Assembly: GCA_944470555.2 (NCBI GenBank)
Contig: OX104127.1
Span: 138,092,786 to 138,156,785 of the forward strand
Reading direction: 5' to 3'
Length of the DNA stretch: 64,000 nt
Source: Heterobilharzia americana
Taxonomy: Eukaryota > Platyhelminthes > Trematoda > Strigeidida > Schistosomatidae
Part shown: piece by piece, positions 15,493 to 32,001 of the stretch
How positions within the stretch are numbered: the first letter of the stretch is position 1
Layout of the letters: every line of letters starts with the position of its first letter
Notes under the pieces: generated by a model
What the model was told of the DNA's origin: nothing
Seen by the model: the letters and a program-made list of their open reading frames with translations, nothing else
The model's database searches: none
Made by a program: the position numbers and the translations under genes

Positions 15493-16876
15493 TCAACAAC
15501 TGGAGAGACCCAGAAAAATCCCCATACGAATCAAATGTACTTGGACAAATTTAAGTATCAAGAGCCCTAAGAAATTTTATGTGGTCCCCGAGATACCTAT
15601 GATGATTGTTAGGATGTTCCGTTTACTGGTCTGACGTCAACTACCCAAATTGATAACAATTCAACTAGCACTTTGTGATAAGACTATTCAACTCCTTATA
15701 AGGTAGTAATTCTGAAGACAATAAAGAAACTCAAGTTCTACGTGGTCATTCAGTGTGCTGGAAACTCGATAAGTCCCTTCGTAATAATACTCAGCTTGAA
15801 AATGAAAAACTACGTTACAAGTTTAACGATCTTAAACCTAATAGGATTTACCCCTAAGTAAAACTAACAACCATCCAGTACATGAAATGATCCACAGTCC
15901 ACCAAGCCACTAGATCGAAATTCGTGGTTTCAGGCCTACCGTGTTGACGTTTTCCTAAACACAGGGTCCGGTGCACGTAATAACACTTAGTCAATACTTC
16001 TGGATATATGCAATAAATGGAGACGGGGAGTATCTCTCTTCTTCATATTCCATAAGACAGATTGTACAATAATTCCACTGTCCAAAACGTGAATGATATT
16101 CGTAAGGTAATCCAAAGCGGTTTTTAGTGGCTTGGATCTACGTGCAACACGTAAGTAGAATACGTATCCAAAGTGACCACAAACTCGTAACTCATCTGGT
16201 ATACCAATAATAGATACTTCTGGGATGTTTAATGCTTATTTCTGCAATTAAAATAAACTCCCCAACTTACAGTAACGACATTTAGGCCCCAATTGCGTTA
16301 CTCGATACGCGCAGTTAGTGCAAGAATGAAGTAGCTCATATGCTATAATTACTTGCGGTGGCCGTTTTTACCTGACAAACTATGGTTAATAAGTCTTGAC
16401 ATCTGACTGTTGACGGTTCAACCACTGCCCCACTTGCATAAGTGTGACCAAAATAATCCTTAACTGTTCAGAAAGAACACCTACTTATCAAATGTAAATT
16501 TAAACCATGACATGCATGACTACAGAGTAGAAATGTAGTTGGTAATCAAGCTCCTGATATCAACAGGTTCACCGAACCTTCGCGAAATGAACTGCTCAGT
16601 GAAACAAGGAACCACATGAGTTTATTATTTAGCTCGTGTACATTAAACCTCACTCTTCTCACAGAAATGCGGTTATCAGCACGACAATAAGTTGGAAACC
16701 ACTAACAAACGACAAGTGTTCAACACTAAGATACAGTAAAAAAAAAACACTCACAAAGTGAAACACCCACACTACCTTTCTTCTCATTCACCGCATAGGA
16801 CCATCGCAACAATTTCAATTACTCAACTACTCGAAAGCGAAATCCATTAAAAAACCTGATTATGCAGTAATTGACA

Positions 16877-16882
16877 TTTATT
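16877..16882 (-). promoter_or_regulatory. poly(A) signal AATAAA of helicase gene (unit 2)
   Basis: Second copy of the signal at 7200-7205, 15 bases after the stop of the unit 2 helicase. Confidence 0.55.
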
Positions 16883-16897
16883 GGGATTAAATATGAA

Positions 16898-20318
<3,421 letters not shown>

Positions 20319-20646
20319 GTAACACAGATACCGATGATATCTAGATTACAGTAATAACAAACAAAGCTCTAACTGCGGCCGACCAGTTCAATTAAACAAC
20401 GGGTTCAATTGCCAATACCAGACTGATAAGCTAATGTGAAAGTGTTGTATTCATATTTTATGTTGTGGAAATAGCATTGCTGATGATCACTAAGTTCTCA
20501 GATATGATGCCCGTCCTGGACCTAAAGTGAACAAGTGGTCACTAGCATGGCTAACGACCTTAATCTAGCATTCATTTTCCAGATATCCAATCCAATATCA
20601 AATATCTTTTTACAAGCTAGTATAAGCCGGTTGATTTCTTCGCGCT

Positions 20647-23420
20647 CGCCTCTAGGCCTTGCGGAACGGTTCCAGGTCTTTGGTGGATTCAGGTGAAGTA
20701 GGTCTACCTAATCGAATGCTGTAACTCTGGTTAGCCCGGTGGGCGGTTGGGTGTTGGATAAGTTTGTAGGGAGTATGTGCTGTTGTTTTTCTTCCAAGAA
20801 CTGTGGAGCAGATGGGTTCCTCAACTGCCATGCCAGTAGGCAATTGGTTGGACCGGTTGTAAGAAAAGTGATGGAAAATATGTCCAGAGAAATCAAAGGA
20901 GAGAAAGTGCGAAGAAGAACAAGCAATAGAAAAAACGACTAAGAAAGTGGGAACGGTACAGAAGAAGAAATATCGGTAGGGGTGGTAGGGAGAGCTTTTA
21001 TTAAAGTGTGAGAATGTAGAGCCAGTAGGAAGGGAGGGAGGAAATAACATTGTAGGACGGCTTATGGGAACAGAGATAGTAATTTTATTAGTGGGAGACT
21101 GTAACTGGACGTCCACAGTGAAGTATAAGGTTGAGCCAAGTTCGCAGTGATAGTGGTGTTACAACGTATTCAATAATAGGCTGGCCGTACTGAGTTAGTG
21201 GGTCGTGTCAGCCTTGTCCACGTCCCAGCTTGATGAGCGCAAACCGTGCGCCACCGCGTAACTGTTCAACTTCTTGAAGCTGTCAACAGACAGCAGTAAC
21301 AATATCGGCAGACAATGCGCTCCAGTAGCCGATAACCCGCAGAGAGAAGTGTGGACGCACACGGGCGTTTTCCCTTTGTTGGGCGATTCTCCTTGGGTTA
21401 CCACGAGGATCGTCACAGTGGCCGTTCGGTGGGATTCTACTGTTCGGATGGCCTGGGTTACTTAGTATTTTGTGGACCGTTGTCAAGTCACCACGTAATC
21501 TACGTTAACCTAGAGAGTAGAGTCCTAGATCTTTCAGCCTGTCCTCATGGGGTTTTCGCCTCATGTTCACGACGCCCTTTGCAGTTCTCCTTTGGACTTT
21601 CTCTAGGATGTTCACATCTCTTTTCAGGTACAGTGGTGCAATGACGTTGTGGACCTTTAGGTGAGGTCGTATGTAGGTCTTGTAAAACTTCAAAAAGAGT
21701 TCCAGGGTAAAGGCACCTAGTTGTCTGCACATGAAGTGCCGTACTGCGTAGGCGCTGGAGGTGTCTCCTAGATAATTAGAGCTAGTGTCTGGCTTGTCAG
21801 TCAGTATTAGTCCTAGGTCTCTCTCTGGTGGTATGGGAAAGTTGTGTCCCGCAGACAGAATAGGGTGCTCTCCAAGAGTCAGCTGTGCTCTGAAACGTGG
21901 CTCGGTGCTTGTCCGGATTAAATGCTAGTTCATTAAAATCCACTACTGTATAATTAATCTATGATCACTTTGTAGTGCGTTTGATTCTGTTTCGGACGTC
22001 ATCGCTCCCCACATCTTAGTGTCATCAGCGTGAGGCAGAATTGGGAAGCTGAGATTCAGTGGGAGGTCGTTCACAAAAAGAAGGAACAGAAGTGGACCCA
22101 GAATCGCTTCTTGTCGCACATCAGATGGTGGTATCCTACAGGTCGAGCAAACTCAGTTGGCTTCCGTAAGGAGGTGTATGCCGTCTAAATAGTCCTGTAG
22201 CCGGGAGAGCACTTGACCCTTGATGCCCAACCTTGATATCGTGTGAATAAGAACGGCGTGCGGAACTGTGTCAAAGGCCTTGGCATAATCCGGCAAAATG
22301 ACATGAACAGGAATTCGGAGGTCTCAACATGCCGCCCACTTACCACCGGCCGCCAGAATGCTTTAGGCGCAGGATCTACCCCTTCTGAAACCATGATGAG
22401 CATCACTTAGTGCTCCCCTCTTTTCCAAGCACTCTCTGACATGGTCGTCTACCAGGCTCTTCATTACTTCTGACACCAGTGGTGGAAGGGCTATGGGTCG
22501 ATAGCACTGGGTTCCGCCTATCTCCTCCTTTGAAGGCGGCGGACAGAATTACACGTTTCCACTCTCGTGGAAGCGTGTGATTGTCTAGGGAGTTTTGAAA
22601 CGGATTACTCAGAGGGCCGCACAAGATACCTGCTCACTGCTTCAACACAACCGGCCAGCTGTCATCTCGTCCCGATGATTTCCCTATGCGGGGCTCTGGT
22701 GGCTTTTCGATGACTATAACAGGAGTTAACTTTGTTCCATGCAACTCAACCGCATTTGGTGGTGCTGAATGATGCTCGGGCAGTTGGCAATTTCGGCTAG
22801 ATGGAAACGTGTTCAGCTGCGTGTCGGAGGCGGCGCTACAGGCTTCGATGACCTCCAGTCCGGGAAGGTTCTATCCGTTCAGTCCCTTCAGGATCCAAGA
22901 CCCTTGGCTGGTGGACACTCTGCCTGCCATAAATCGATAGTTTTTGGGGTTCACCTCCAGCTCCTGGGCGGGGTTCGTCTGGAACGGCTTCCCGTCTCCC
23001 CTCACTTTGATGTTGTGTCGATTTCTCAGGGTCATGCACGCGGCGTGGTCAGACTCTTTTCTGGAGTTCCTCCACTCGTGCCGTGCCTTCCTCTCGGCTT
23101 TAAAAAGCCGTTCAGTGCCTTGTTTCAACCATAAGGCTCGCCTCCTCGGTATTTCTGTGATTGCTGGTACGTTCTCAGAGATAGCCGCCTCGATGATATC
23201 CAGCTAGTTCCCAATGTTGAACAATCGAAAGGCTTCTCCAATCCTGGAGCCATGGTGCCGTCGACGGATGTCGGTTCATCGCCACGTAATTTGCCTCGCT
23301 GTAGCAAAGACAAGGACGAGATCCCTCCCGTGACAGTTGTTGCCTGAATGCCAGGCAGAACACTACTGTGCCGCGACTGCTGCTGCCAAGGGGAGTTTGA
23401 ACCTGAGCGTTTTCAGACAA
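20647..23420 (-). mobile_element. CR1-like LINE, decayed (unit 2 copy)
   Basis: Repeat of 10,970-13,743 at +9,677 with the same broken RT frames. About 250 bp of unassigned spacer (23,421-23,673) follows before the duplication ends. Confidence 0.75.
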
Positions 23421-23673
23421 CCAAAGAAATTTACTAAGTTTTGAGTTCTTAAAACTGGTCGTTTCGTTTTATAACTTCCATATTTGGTAAATAAACGTTC
23501 TTAACAAAGAATCAGTGACGAACCATATCCATGGATGAGAGTTCCTTGTTAGTAGGAGCAGTGACCAAGCGTCAGTTACCAGTTATGCCATTTAAAGTCA
23601 GTGCAGAGTAAAAAGCAACCTCTCGGGCCCCTGCTATTTATTGTAGGCACAAATGAACGACCAAATATTACGA

Positions 23674-24984
23674 AATTCCCCATCCTTTGGTCTGATGACG
23701 TCAAAACAAGCAATATGCACCGTATGACGATGGAATAAGAACAACCGCGGGCAGGTCTGAACAGCTTGTTTACCTGTCAGGATGAGTATGGATGATGCCC
23801 ATCAACACAAAGAAGTCTGCCATCATTTGGACGAAAATGAAAACCATACTGCTGGGGTTAATTTACACTAATAAATAACCCAAAAAGCCATACGACTGGG
23901 ACAACATTGACATCGGACGTCTATCGCTAGCCACCGGTTTTTGAATATGCTTTGTAACATACCCAACTCGACAAAACCCGGAGAGGTTATTTTCTTCTAT
24001 AAACTACATGAGTAAAATCCACTTTGAACGTCCATCCTTAATGGAGAAACGGACATCAGACGGTTAGCTGCAGGCAGCAAGGGCAAAACAAGGGCTGGGG
24101 AGGGATATTTTCCAGGGATCCATACTGAATAAGCTTTAGTGGACACGACGTCGTCAGTATAAACGTTGAAATCGAGCAAAATAATGCCTGTGAAAACTTG
24201 CTGCGGTGGTGTGTTTGATAGACAAAGTATTCTGCATACAGAGAAGTCGGGGGGCATGGATGAGTTGCCCCTCAAGACTGTTCGGACAGTTAGTGCCCTA
24301 TATATCTAGCCTTGATTAGTGCTCAAAGCATGGTGTGACTACTGGTTGACGTGAAAAAGGACATACAGATTTGGTTGGTTGGAGTTGCCCAATGGTGTTG
24401 TAAGTAAAGCACTTTGGAAATAAAAACTATCTACTAAAATTACTCGGATTTGTATGATAAGAACGAAAGATGGAAAAAGACACCATCAAGGACTTTCGTC
24501 GCTAACCGTAATAACCATTTCTGTAAAATCTTTTAAAGTCTTATTAGATGACGTTTTGCTGGTTCGATAGCTTTTTTATTTATCTTAGACTCAAGTTTGT
24601 CTTAGCGTTAAAAAGAAGCGCTACACATCTATGCCATTTGGCACTTTGCTCTGTGACAATACCATGCTCGGCCTCACCTTTCCTTAACCCTTCAACCAAT
24701 GAATTCAGATTGTTGTTGCCATTCTACAAAAACACGGTCTCACCCACTGACAAAAAGGGTTATCCAGCACCGATAACCTCAACTTGCTAAAAAAAGAGGA
24801 CTTGGTCGTTTCCAGTATACATAGCTGGGCTGTTATTTTATTTTATTTTCATTGAGTGTGCTTTTTTGACAGTCCTGACAGTTTTGGAGTGTGGTGTAAC
24901 TTGGTGGATGAATCTTTCGACTTTGCACAAGTTTTGATCTTCAACTCTGGGTTCATGTCCCACACGTCAGCTGTCTTATTGCTA
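23674..24984. other. no gene recognised
   Basis: Unique flank to the right of the duplication. Open frames at 23,997-24,275 (minus) and 24,548-24,790 (plus) are short, match nothing I know and lack splice context. The right end leads into the left LTR of the gypsy-type element. Confidence 0.4.
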
Positions 24985-25209
24985 CTTTAGTTTCCAGCAA
25001 ACTCAGTTATGGATTTCTATCCTTTCCAGGCTCCGTACTCACCACCGACTTCTGTTGAATGGTGGACAATTTTTAATCTACTTGTTCAAGTTTGCCCTCT
25101 TCGCTCACTCACTCACTCACTACTGTCACTAAATACTCGCTTGCTACTTTGTGAAGGCCCATAGCAAGCCGCTCTAAGCATCAACCGGTAAACATAGCAT
25201 CCAACACTG
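24985..25209 (+). repeat. left LTR of the gypsy-type element (edges approximate)
   Basis: Shares with 29,456-29,693 the landmarks GATTTCTATCC then CAGGCTC, GTTCAAGTTT then CTC-rich sequence, and ATCCA-CACTG at the end. The two are clearly diverged. TGGCGAACC follows directly and could be a decayed tRNA primer-binding site. Confidence 0.6.
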
Positions 25210-27186
25210 GCGAACCTAATTAGGTATATTCTTTACCTCCATTCACTATGCCTGTTTATTTTTTATTCATTATTTTTCGTCTCTGGTTATCAGGATGTTT
25301 GGCCTTATTGATGTCGATTCCGATACCGTAAAAGAATCAGGTGCATCTGAAATGAACGTTCTAGGGGCTACCAGGAGTCGGCCTTCAGACTTTGATGGGC
25401 AGGACCCGAAATTGTTGTTCGCTCAACCTGAGTGGTTTCTTGACTGGTAAAAAGTAGAGTCAGAGAGACTGTGATATGAGGACTAGTGCTCCATACCTCC
25501 TCTCTCAGTTAGTTAAAGGGTTCTCGACTGCATGCGTAAGCACCCCAGAAGAACGACCGTATTCAGGGCTTAAGCGTGAAGTAATAAGTTGTCTGCCAGT
25601 GTCAGGTAGCAATCTATCCATCATCTGTTGCGAGGAGAGACGCTGGGGGATAGGTCACCATCCCAGTTTTTGAAGCACTTATGAATGACAGTCGGAAACA
25701 GTTCTGTAGGATAAGTGATCCTCAGGGAAGGCTAGATTCGGGCTCTACCTCACCATGTACAATATGTGCTTGACGCACAGGGCCCATGAACCACACTTCC
25801 AGAACTTGCCCGAGTAGCAGACTGCATTATGAAGAAGGGCGTGGTCCAGGGCCGCTAAGCAGTACGCCATCCTAGTCAAAGCTCATCTAAGGCACTAACA
25901 GAAGCTGCAGCTCAAATCCGACCGAGTCAGATTCGGAAAGGCGAATCATGGACTGGACACGGACCAAAAAGTGGGCCTAGACACCTTCAGCAGTTTGGAC
26001 GATTTCGGAGACGTCAGTGGAAGTTCGTATCACGGTCAGAAAAACGTACGAAAACATGCGTCTAGCCTAAGCAATCCTTTGGTTAATAGGAAAACTGATA
26101 ACATCTCCGGTAGCCGTTACACAGGAGGGTTTCACGAACAACCTGTTCCGCTTCACACAGAGAAATTCTGACAGAATTCTTGGTAGATGCGTGGGCCACT
26201 CCTAGTATTCCCCAGCAAAACATGGTCAGGCATGGACAAAAAAGGTCTTCAGTCACATCACGGGCCACTAATAAAGTACAAATAGTGGCGTCCAAACAAA
26301 ATGCCATGGCCCTTAATCGTGAACCCTTGATCCTTGGGTTTTAATCATAGTGGACATAGGCTCAACAATACTGGGTATAGATTTTTCAGGGAAGTGTGGA
26401 TTTTTGGTGGACACAAAAATGCGAAAGTTAACGCTGAAGGAAGCTTGTGGTCACGAAATATGCAAAACCAATTCCATCACTTCCTTAAACCCGGTACAGT
26501 CTCCCCTATTATTGGTGGAAAGGTTTAGAAATATATTGAATGATCTTCCAAACCTGAGGTCAATTAACGCATAAACTTCTTATGTAAGCCCCAAGGTGGC
26601 ACACTGCATAAAAACACATGACCTACTTGTGTCTTCAAGACTCATGTGACCAGCTGCAGGCAAACCGAAAACCGGCATGGCTGAATTTGACTGCGTGCTT
26701 CGGTTACGAGTCATCCGCCCCTTCAACGTTCGGTGGGCTTCCTCATTACATATACCGCCCAGGAAAAATCGGACAGGCTGGAGACCATATGCGATCACAG
26801 AGCACCAGACAAACAAACCGTTTCTGGCAGGTGTTCGGTGCCTCATATTCCAGATTTCACCAACTGCCTTGTGTTCAATAAATCAAACTGCCTTGCGCAT
26901 TTTACAATATTCCTTCGGCCAATAAAGATATTCCAAAAACGGCTACCACCATTCCACCTGGTCTATGAAGATTTGTACGGATGCCTCTTGGCCTTCCTTA
27001 TGCTCGACAAACTTTCTAGCGGCACATGGATGACCTAAGAGATTTACCGATTACCAACGCATACACCAATGGTTTGCTGATTGCCAGCCCAGATATGTGT
27101 TCACATGAGGACCATATGCAGTCAGTTTTAGTAAAACTCAACGACAATAGCTTGGCGGTAAATCAAAGTAAATGTGTTTCCGGATT

Positions 27187-27352
27187 TGAGACCACTTTCT
27201 CGTTCTTCGTTTCTCTGTCTTCGTACTTTATATTTCTTCTGACTGCATTCCCTTGTATTCATCTTGCGCCCCACTGCCTGAGGTGTGGCAACTCGGACCG
27301 TTACGCAGTAGTGCCTGGTCCTAGGTTGATCTGGGTGACGATGGATGGAATT
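27187..27352 (+). mobile_element. RTE 3'-end insertion inside gypsy RT
   Basis: Carries the same TC-rich block and the GTGTGGCAACTCGGACCGTT segment as 5650-5800, ending in GATGGATGGA, the short tandem repeat expected at an RTE 3' end. Removing it joins SKCVSGFE directly to FLGYMNNG, a standard gypsy RT continuation, so the insertion is later than the gypsy copy. Confidence 0.75.
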
Positions 27353-29455
27353 CCTAGGGTACATGAATAATGGAAAAGAAATATCACCGTTGTCGAAAGA
27401 GGATGATGCTATCAACCAGTACCCCTCACCCACCTCCGTAACGCAACTAAGTGGTTTTCTTGGTCGTATTATTTTTTTTATAACAGATTCATACGACACC
27501 GCGCATAGCACACCCAACTCCTAACTGAAGCCTTGTGAAGAAATCCTGAGGGCCTTAAGCTCTCTGCTGAAACCACAGAAGTCATGGAAAATAGCCTAGT
27601 TGAGGGCTATAATTCTTAATTACCCTTATGTCAGTACATCACTGACATATATGGTAGATGCTTCCAATAGGATTGTGGGAACAGCACCCAATCAGTCGAT
27701 GGAAAATCATCGACAACTAGCGCAGTCCTTTTCAAAACGTTTTTCTCCACCCGAGACCCTATACAAAACTTTTGGCCAGGAGTTGATGACTATATTTTTG
27801 CCGTCAATCCCCTCCACTACATGGTAGAAGATAGGATGTTCACGGTTCACACGGGCCCTTAACTCATCTACTAGACGCAAACCCCGATAAACACTTATCA
27901 CACGAAACTCATCACTCTGATTTTACGTCGCAACTTACAAGTGTTACAAGACACATTAATGGTACATAAAATTCTACGACTGACGCCCTTTCTAGAATTA
28001 ACGTAAGCACTCTTTATCAATCCGCTACAGATTTTAAGGCCTTAGCTGCAAGTCAACGGAGGGGTGAGGAACTGAGAAATATACCTTCTGGTAGTAGCTA
28101 TGGCCTGAAACTTGGGCAGTTGCACTCACTCGCAGGTGGTGAACTTCTGATTGCGACAAGATGAAAAATTCGCTGGAAAGCATGAGAAAGATATGCGAAA
28201 TTTCACTAGGGGTGTATTGCATATCAACAGTTCACGGTAAACTGAAGTGTGATCGCCACCACGAGCGTTTTCCTAACCCTACGTGCATTTTGAGCATGTA
28301 CACGTGGGCATGGTAGGTCATTTCCCCGATCCTGAATGTCACATGCATGCTCACATGCGTCGATGGATACACAAATTTTTTGACAGCCATTCCACCAACG
28401 GAAATCACTGCACAAACGGTGGCCAAAACCTTTCTGCAGCACCGGGCGTCGACTTTTGGCATCCCTGTAACAGTCATCACTGAAAGAGGGGCATACTTTC
28501 AATCAGAACTCTGACAACTTGACTTAAGTTCCTTGGTTCACACAGAATTTGTTGAATGGCATGCCGCACACACAAAGCGCTCGTTGGAAAGATTTCACCG
28601 ACAACCTAAAGCTACGTCAATATCACACTCTAGTCCGATTCTCCGGAAAGAATGTCTCCCAGTGGTAATTTTGGGAATTTTCAGGGTAATCAAGCTCAAC
28701 GCCTAATGTTCAATGCCGGAAGCAACAAAACCGACTAATTAACGTATTTCGATCGACTTGGCCATCAAATGCTTCGCCTGAAACCAGTTGCAACCTGTGA
28801 GTAAGCAACAGCAGTCTATATCCCCTAGATTATAGACACTTCTCCACACGTATGGGTTCGCCGTGATAGAAAAATTAAACGTCAAAAACAATACATTCTG
28901 TCCAGCGTTTTATTTTTTGTTGAGTATCTCCTTTATTTTAGTTTCAACTTAAAACATCATGGTTGCGAGCTATTTGACCTGCAAACCCTCAGACTTCAAA
29001 CGCCAAAGTTGTTGGTGCTCAGAGGATATCCGATGTGCGAATCCTTCCACAAGGGAAGCATCATAAACTTACGGTGGATGCTCGGTATCAGTTGCTTTTG
29101 ATTCTACGATAAGATCTCTCCCGGAGTTTGCGTAAGATCACAAATGGTAGGCGTTCAGAGATCAGCGGAACCCCAGTGTCCACTCTCACTATTTAGGAGG
29201 AACTCGAGGAATGCTTTATGGAATGCGGGTAGCAAGAAGACTCGATTGATACTTCAAAGTATCCTGGGGACAGTAGTGATTGTCAAACTAATGAGACGCT
29301 GACGATTTTGTACAATATTTTTCATTGATCGTTATTTCGTTTGAGCGGTGGAGGATTTTGGGCGTACAGGTATTACCATTTTTCTTTATCTTATCCCTAT
29401 CTTTCTCCGCTTTGTTTAGTTCGTACCTCAAAGATCGCTTCCGAGGGGAGGCTGG

Positions 29456-29693
29456 TGTAGTGTCCGGTAAAGTATTGATTTCTATCCTTTTCAGGCTCTG
29501 TATCTACCAGTGACGTCTGGGGGATGATGAACAACTTTTAACATACTCGTTCAAGTTTACCCTTCTCACTCGCTCCCTAGACAGCCTGAAGTAAAAGGTT
29601 ATACCACTGCCACTATCTTATCTCTTGTTACGTTGTGGTATTCTAAAATAAACTGTTCTCAGTGTTAGCTCCAACCTCCGGATCCAGCACTGT
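29456..29693 (+). repeat. right LTR of the gypsy-type element (edges approximate)
   Basis: Partner of 24,985-25,209; begins near TGTAGTGTCCGG and ends near GGATCCAGCACTG. Divergence between the two LTRs shows an old insertion. Confidence 0.6.
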
Positions 29694-30364
29694 AGATCAT
29701 TTTCATTCTACCTAGTGAGGCAAGTAACGTCTTCTGAATGCTGATTTTTGAGCAATATAATTAAATATTTTATTCTCATATTGGTAATTTAACGTAAGAG
29801 AGGCCAGTTTAGAGACATCATCACATTGATATATGTTAGAAAATTTACAAGATTTTACGGGATCGAAATGGTACGGAATGGAGGTCATTAAAGTGGATTA
29901 AACACATCAGATTACATAGGTCATGAAATGAACAAAATACCTCCAACACCAGTTTCCAGTATTAAGTGTGAAGTAGGATTTCCAGTAAGTTGATACGTTT
30001 TGATCAAACTAATGCTTAGGACTTTCTCGTCAGGCTGATACTGAAGAGAAAAGAGAAAAGGAAGCGCAAGGAGAAACTGGACAGTGGAATACCACGTAAA
30101 ACAAACTGGGAGGAGAGAAGTTCTTGTCCTTTTAGTGTCATTCAAACTATATGTAAACTTTATTTATTCATATGAGAATGAATCTTCCTTTTTTCTTATA
30201 TGAAGTTCACAAGAGCTATTAGATAGGCAGTTTTTGTCGGTAAACTTAAAGGGAACACTGGCTATATATTTGTACTTCCCAGTCCGACCAGATGGACTAG
30301 TAATCAAACACCCTTCATGAGTCCATTGAGGTAAAAGATACTTGAGATTTATGATAGCCTTACT
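29694..30364. other. no gene; possible small inverted-terminal-repeat element
   Basis: TTATTCTCATATTGGTAATTT at about 29,770 is close to the sequence at 45,434-45,453, and CATATGAGAATGAAT near 30,170 looks like an inverted partner. A MITE-like element of about 400 bp is possible. Nothing else is recognised. Confidence 0.3.
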
Positions 30365-31984
30365 CTATGCGTTTAGAGGTCCTAGTATGCTTTCATTAGC
30401 CCAGAACGTATAGACAGTGCCTAGGCGAGTGATAAACTGATCATCTGTCGGGAGCTTATTAAGTGCAGAACAAAAGGTAGATAATGTACCTGCGGTGCGC
30501 ATTTCCCCAGGACGTCTATTCCAGATGTGAGGGAACTTATTGACGGAGAAGTTTCCTCGCAATTTGGTCTTACAGCACCCATTTTCCGCTAATGAGTTGT
30601 GATTACGTAAATAGTGAGTGGATGTTGCGACTATTTTAATTTCTGGGCCACTTTAGTGCACTTGCTTACGAAGTAATTTATAGTAAAACATAAGATTCAT
30701 TCTAAGTCGCCTGTTCCAGAGAGGTTCCAGTCGTAGCATGTTGCATCTGGAGATTTAGTCTAGGCTGCAGTCAGCTTGTAGTGTTCTTAGTGTAATGTGG
30801 CTTTATACTCGTTCAATTTTTCCTTTGTCACTTGTGAGAAGGCCACTTAAGATAAACGGGTAGTATTCTAAAATTGGGCGGATGTTCACTCTATAGAGTA
30901 GGACACTTGATTCAATGCTATAAAATTTACGACGATGCGTTCAAGGGTCTTCTTGACTTAGATGTGATACAATCCCTCTACTCGGAGGTTGTTTACTCAC
31001 TGGGATATCTAAGACCAAGATCCAGAACTGAAGAACGTCTAGGTAGCTTTTGTCCACATACTTCGAAAGACGTATCTAGGTTAACGTTGCCTATGCTAAG
31101 CCAACCACATTTATCAACACTGAACTTGAGATGGGACTCGGCGCACCATTTGGCAACTTCACTGATTCTTGTTGAGCAGTAGATGGCGTATTACGTAGTT
31201 CATGGGTGTGACATGAAAATATGACCTTAAGGTCATCAGCGTTTAGGAATGTTTCCCCCACAGTGAAGCACTTGCACACATTATCAGTATAAGTTATGAA
31301 CAACAAAGCTCCAAGGACACTACCCTGTATTACTCCACTAGTTATGAGCCTAGGTGTAGACTGCATAGAATTTACTTTGACGATTTGGTTACGATCACTG
31401 GGAAATGATTTTAGCCAATGAAGTAAAGGGTCATGGATGCCAATCGATTGTAGCTTATCAAAAAGAATACTATGTGGCACCTTGTCAAATGCTCCTGATA
31501 CATCAAAGTATGGAACAACGACGATTTTACGTGCTTCGCGGCTACTAGCGATAAGGTTGAAGGAGCCGAAATGGCAAGCAACGCATGACCTGTTTTTAAT
31601 GAAACCGTGCTGAGACTGTGATGAGGTTTTTTTAAGTAGGCAGTCAGACAAGCTACCCTTAATCACCTTTTCCATAATTCGGGAGATGACTTGCTTTATG
31701 TTAATGGGTTTGTGGTTACCAGCATTCGCTTTGTCACCGAACTTGTGGCGAAGAATTACAATGTTAACTTTTCCACTCGCTGGAATACTCCCCACTTTCC
31801 ATTGACAGTGTGAATATCTTAAGCAAGAACAGCGGCATATCATCACTACTGTTTCTGCTGACTATTAAGTTTAGGCTATCTATCGCCGCACCTGTCGATA
31901 GTCTCAGACTTTTGATAGCCTCAGTGATACTTTTGACAGTGGACTCCACTCTAGTGCATGAACTAGCGGTAATTGGAGTAAAGC

Positions 31985-32001
31985 TAGTGGGGTTGAGGGA
32001 A
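31985..32001. repeat. target-site duplication, left copy
   Basis: TAGTGGGGTTGAGGGAA occurs here and again at 33,398-33,414, flanking the RTE insertion. The first TAG of the right copy could instead belong to the tail, leaving at least 14 bp. Confidence 0.85.

Larger units (their letters stand above)
24985..29693 (+). mobile_element. degenerate Ty3/gypsy LTR retrotransposon
   Basis: Gag-pol order is intact though every part is broken. Gag-like: PSDFDGQDPKLLFAQPEWF near 25,380 and HHVQYVLDAQGP to LPELARVADCI near 25,750-25,830. Protease/linker: ILGIDFSGKCGFLVDTKMRKL about 26,367-26,430. RT: DHRAPDKQTVSGRCSVPHIPD near 26,790-26,850, then LLIASPDMCSHEDHMQSVLVK from about 27,075, then FLGYMNNGKEISPLSKEDD after an insertion, ending QLSGFLGR near 27,460. 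RNase H-like: MVDASNRIVG, then SKRFSPPETLYKTFGQEL at about 27,650-27,790. Integrase-like: FEHVHVGMVGHFPDPEC near 28,285 and ERFHRQP near 28,580. Frames change many times. Gene order and sequence flavour recall the CsRn1/Boudicca group of trematodes. Confidence 0.85.

Noticed and set aside
25100..25135. CTCACT tandem tract as a regulatory element
   Set aside because: Lies within the decayed LTR and is a simple low-complexity run.
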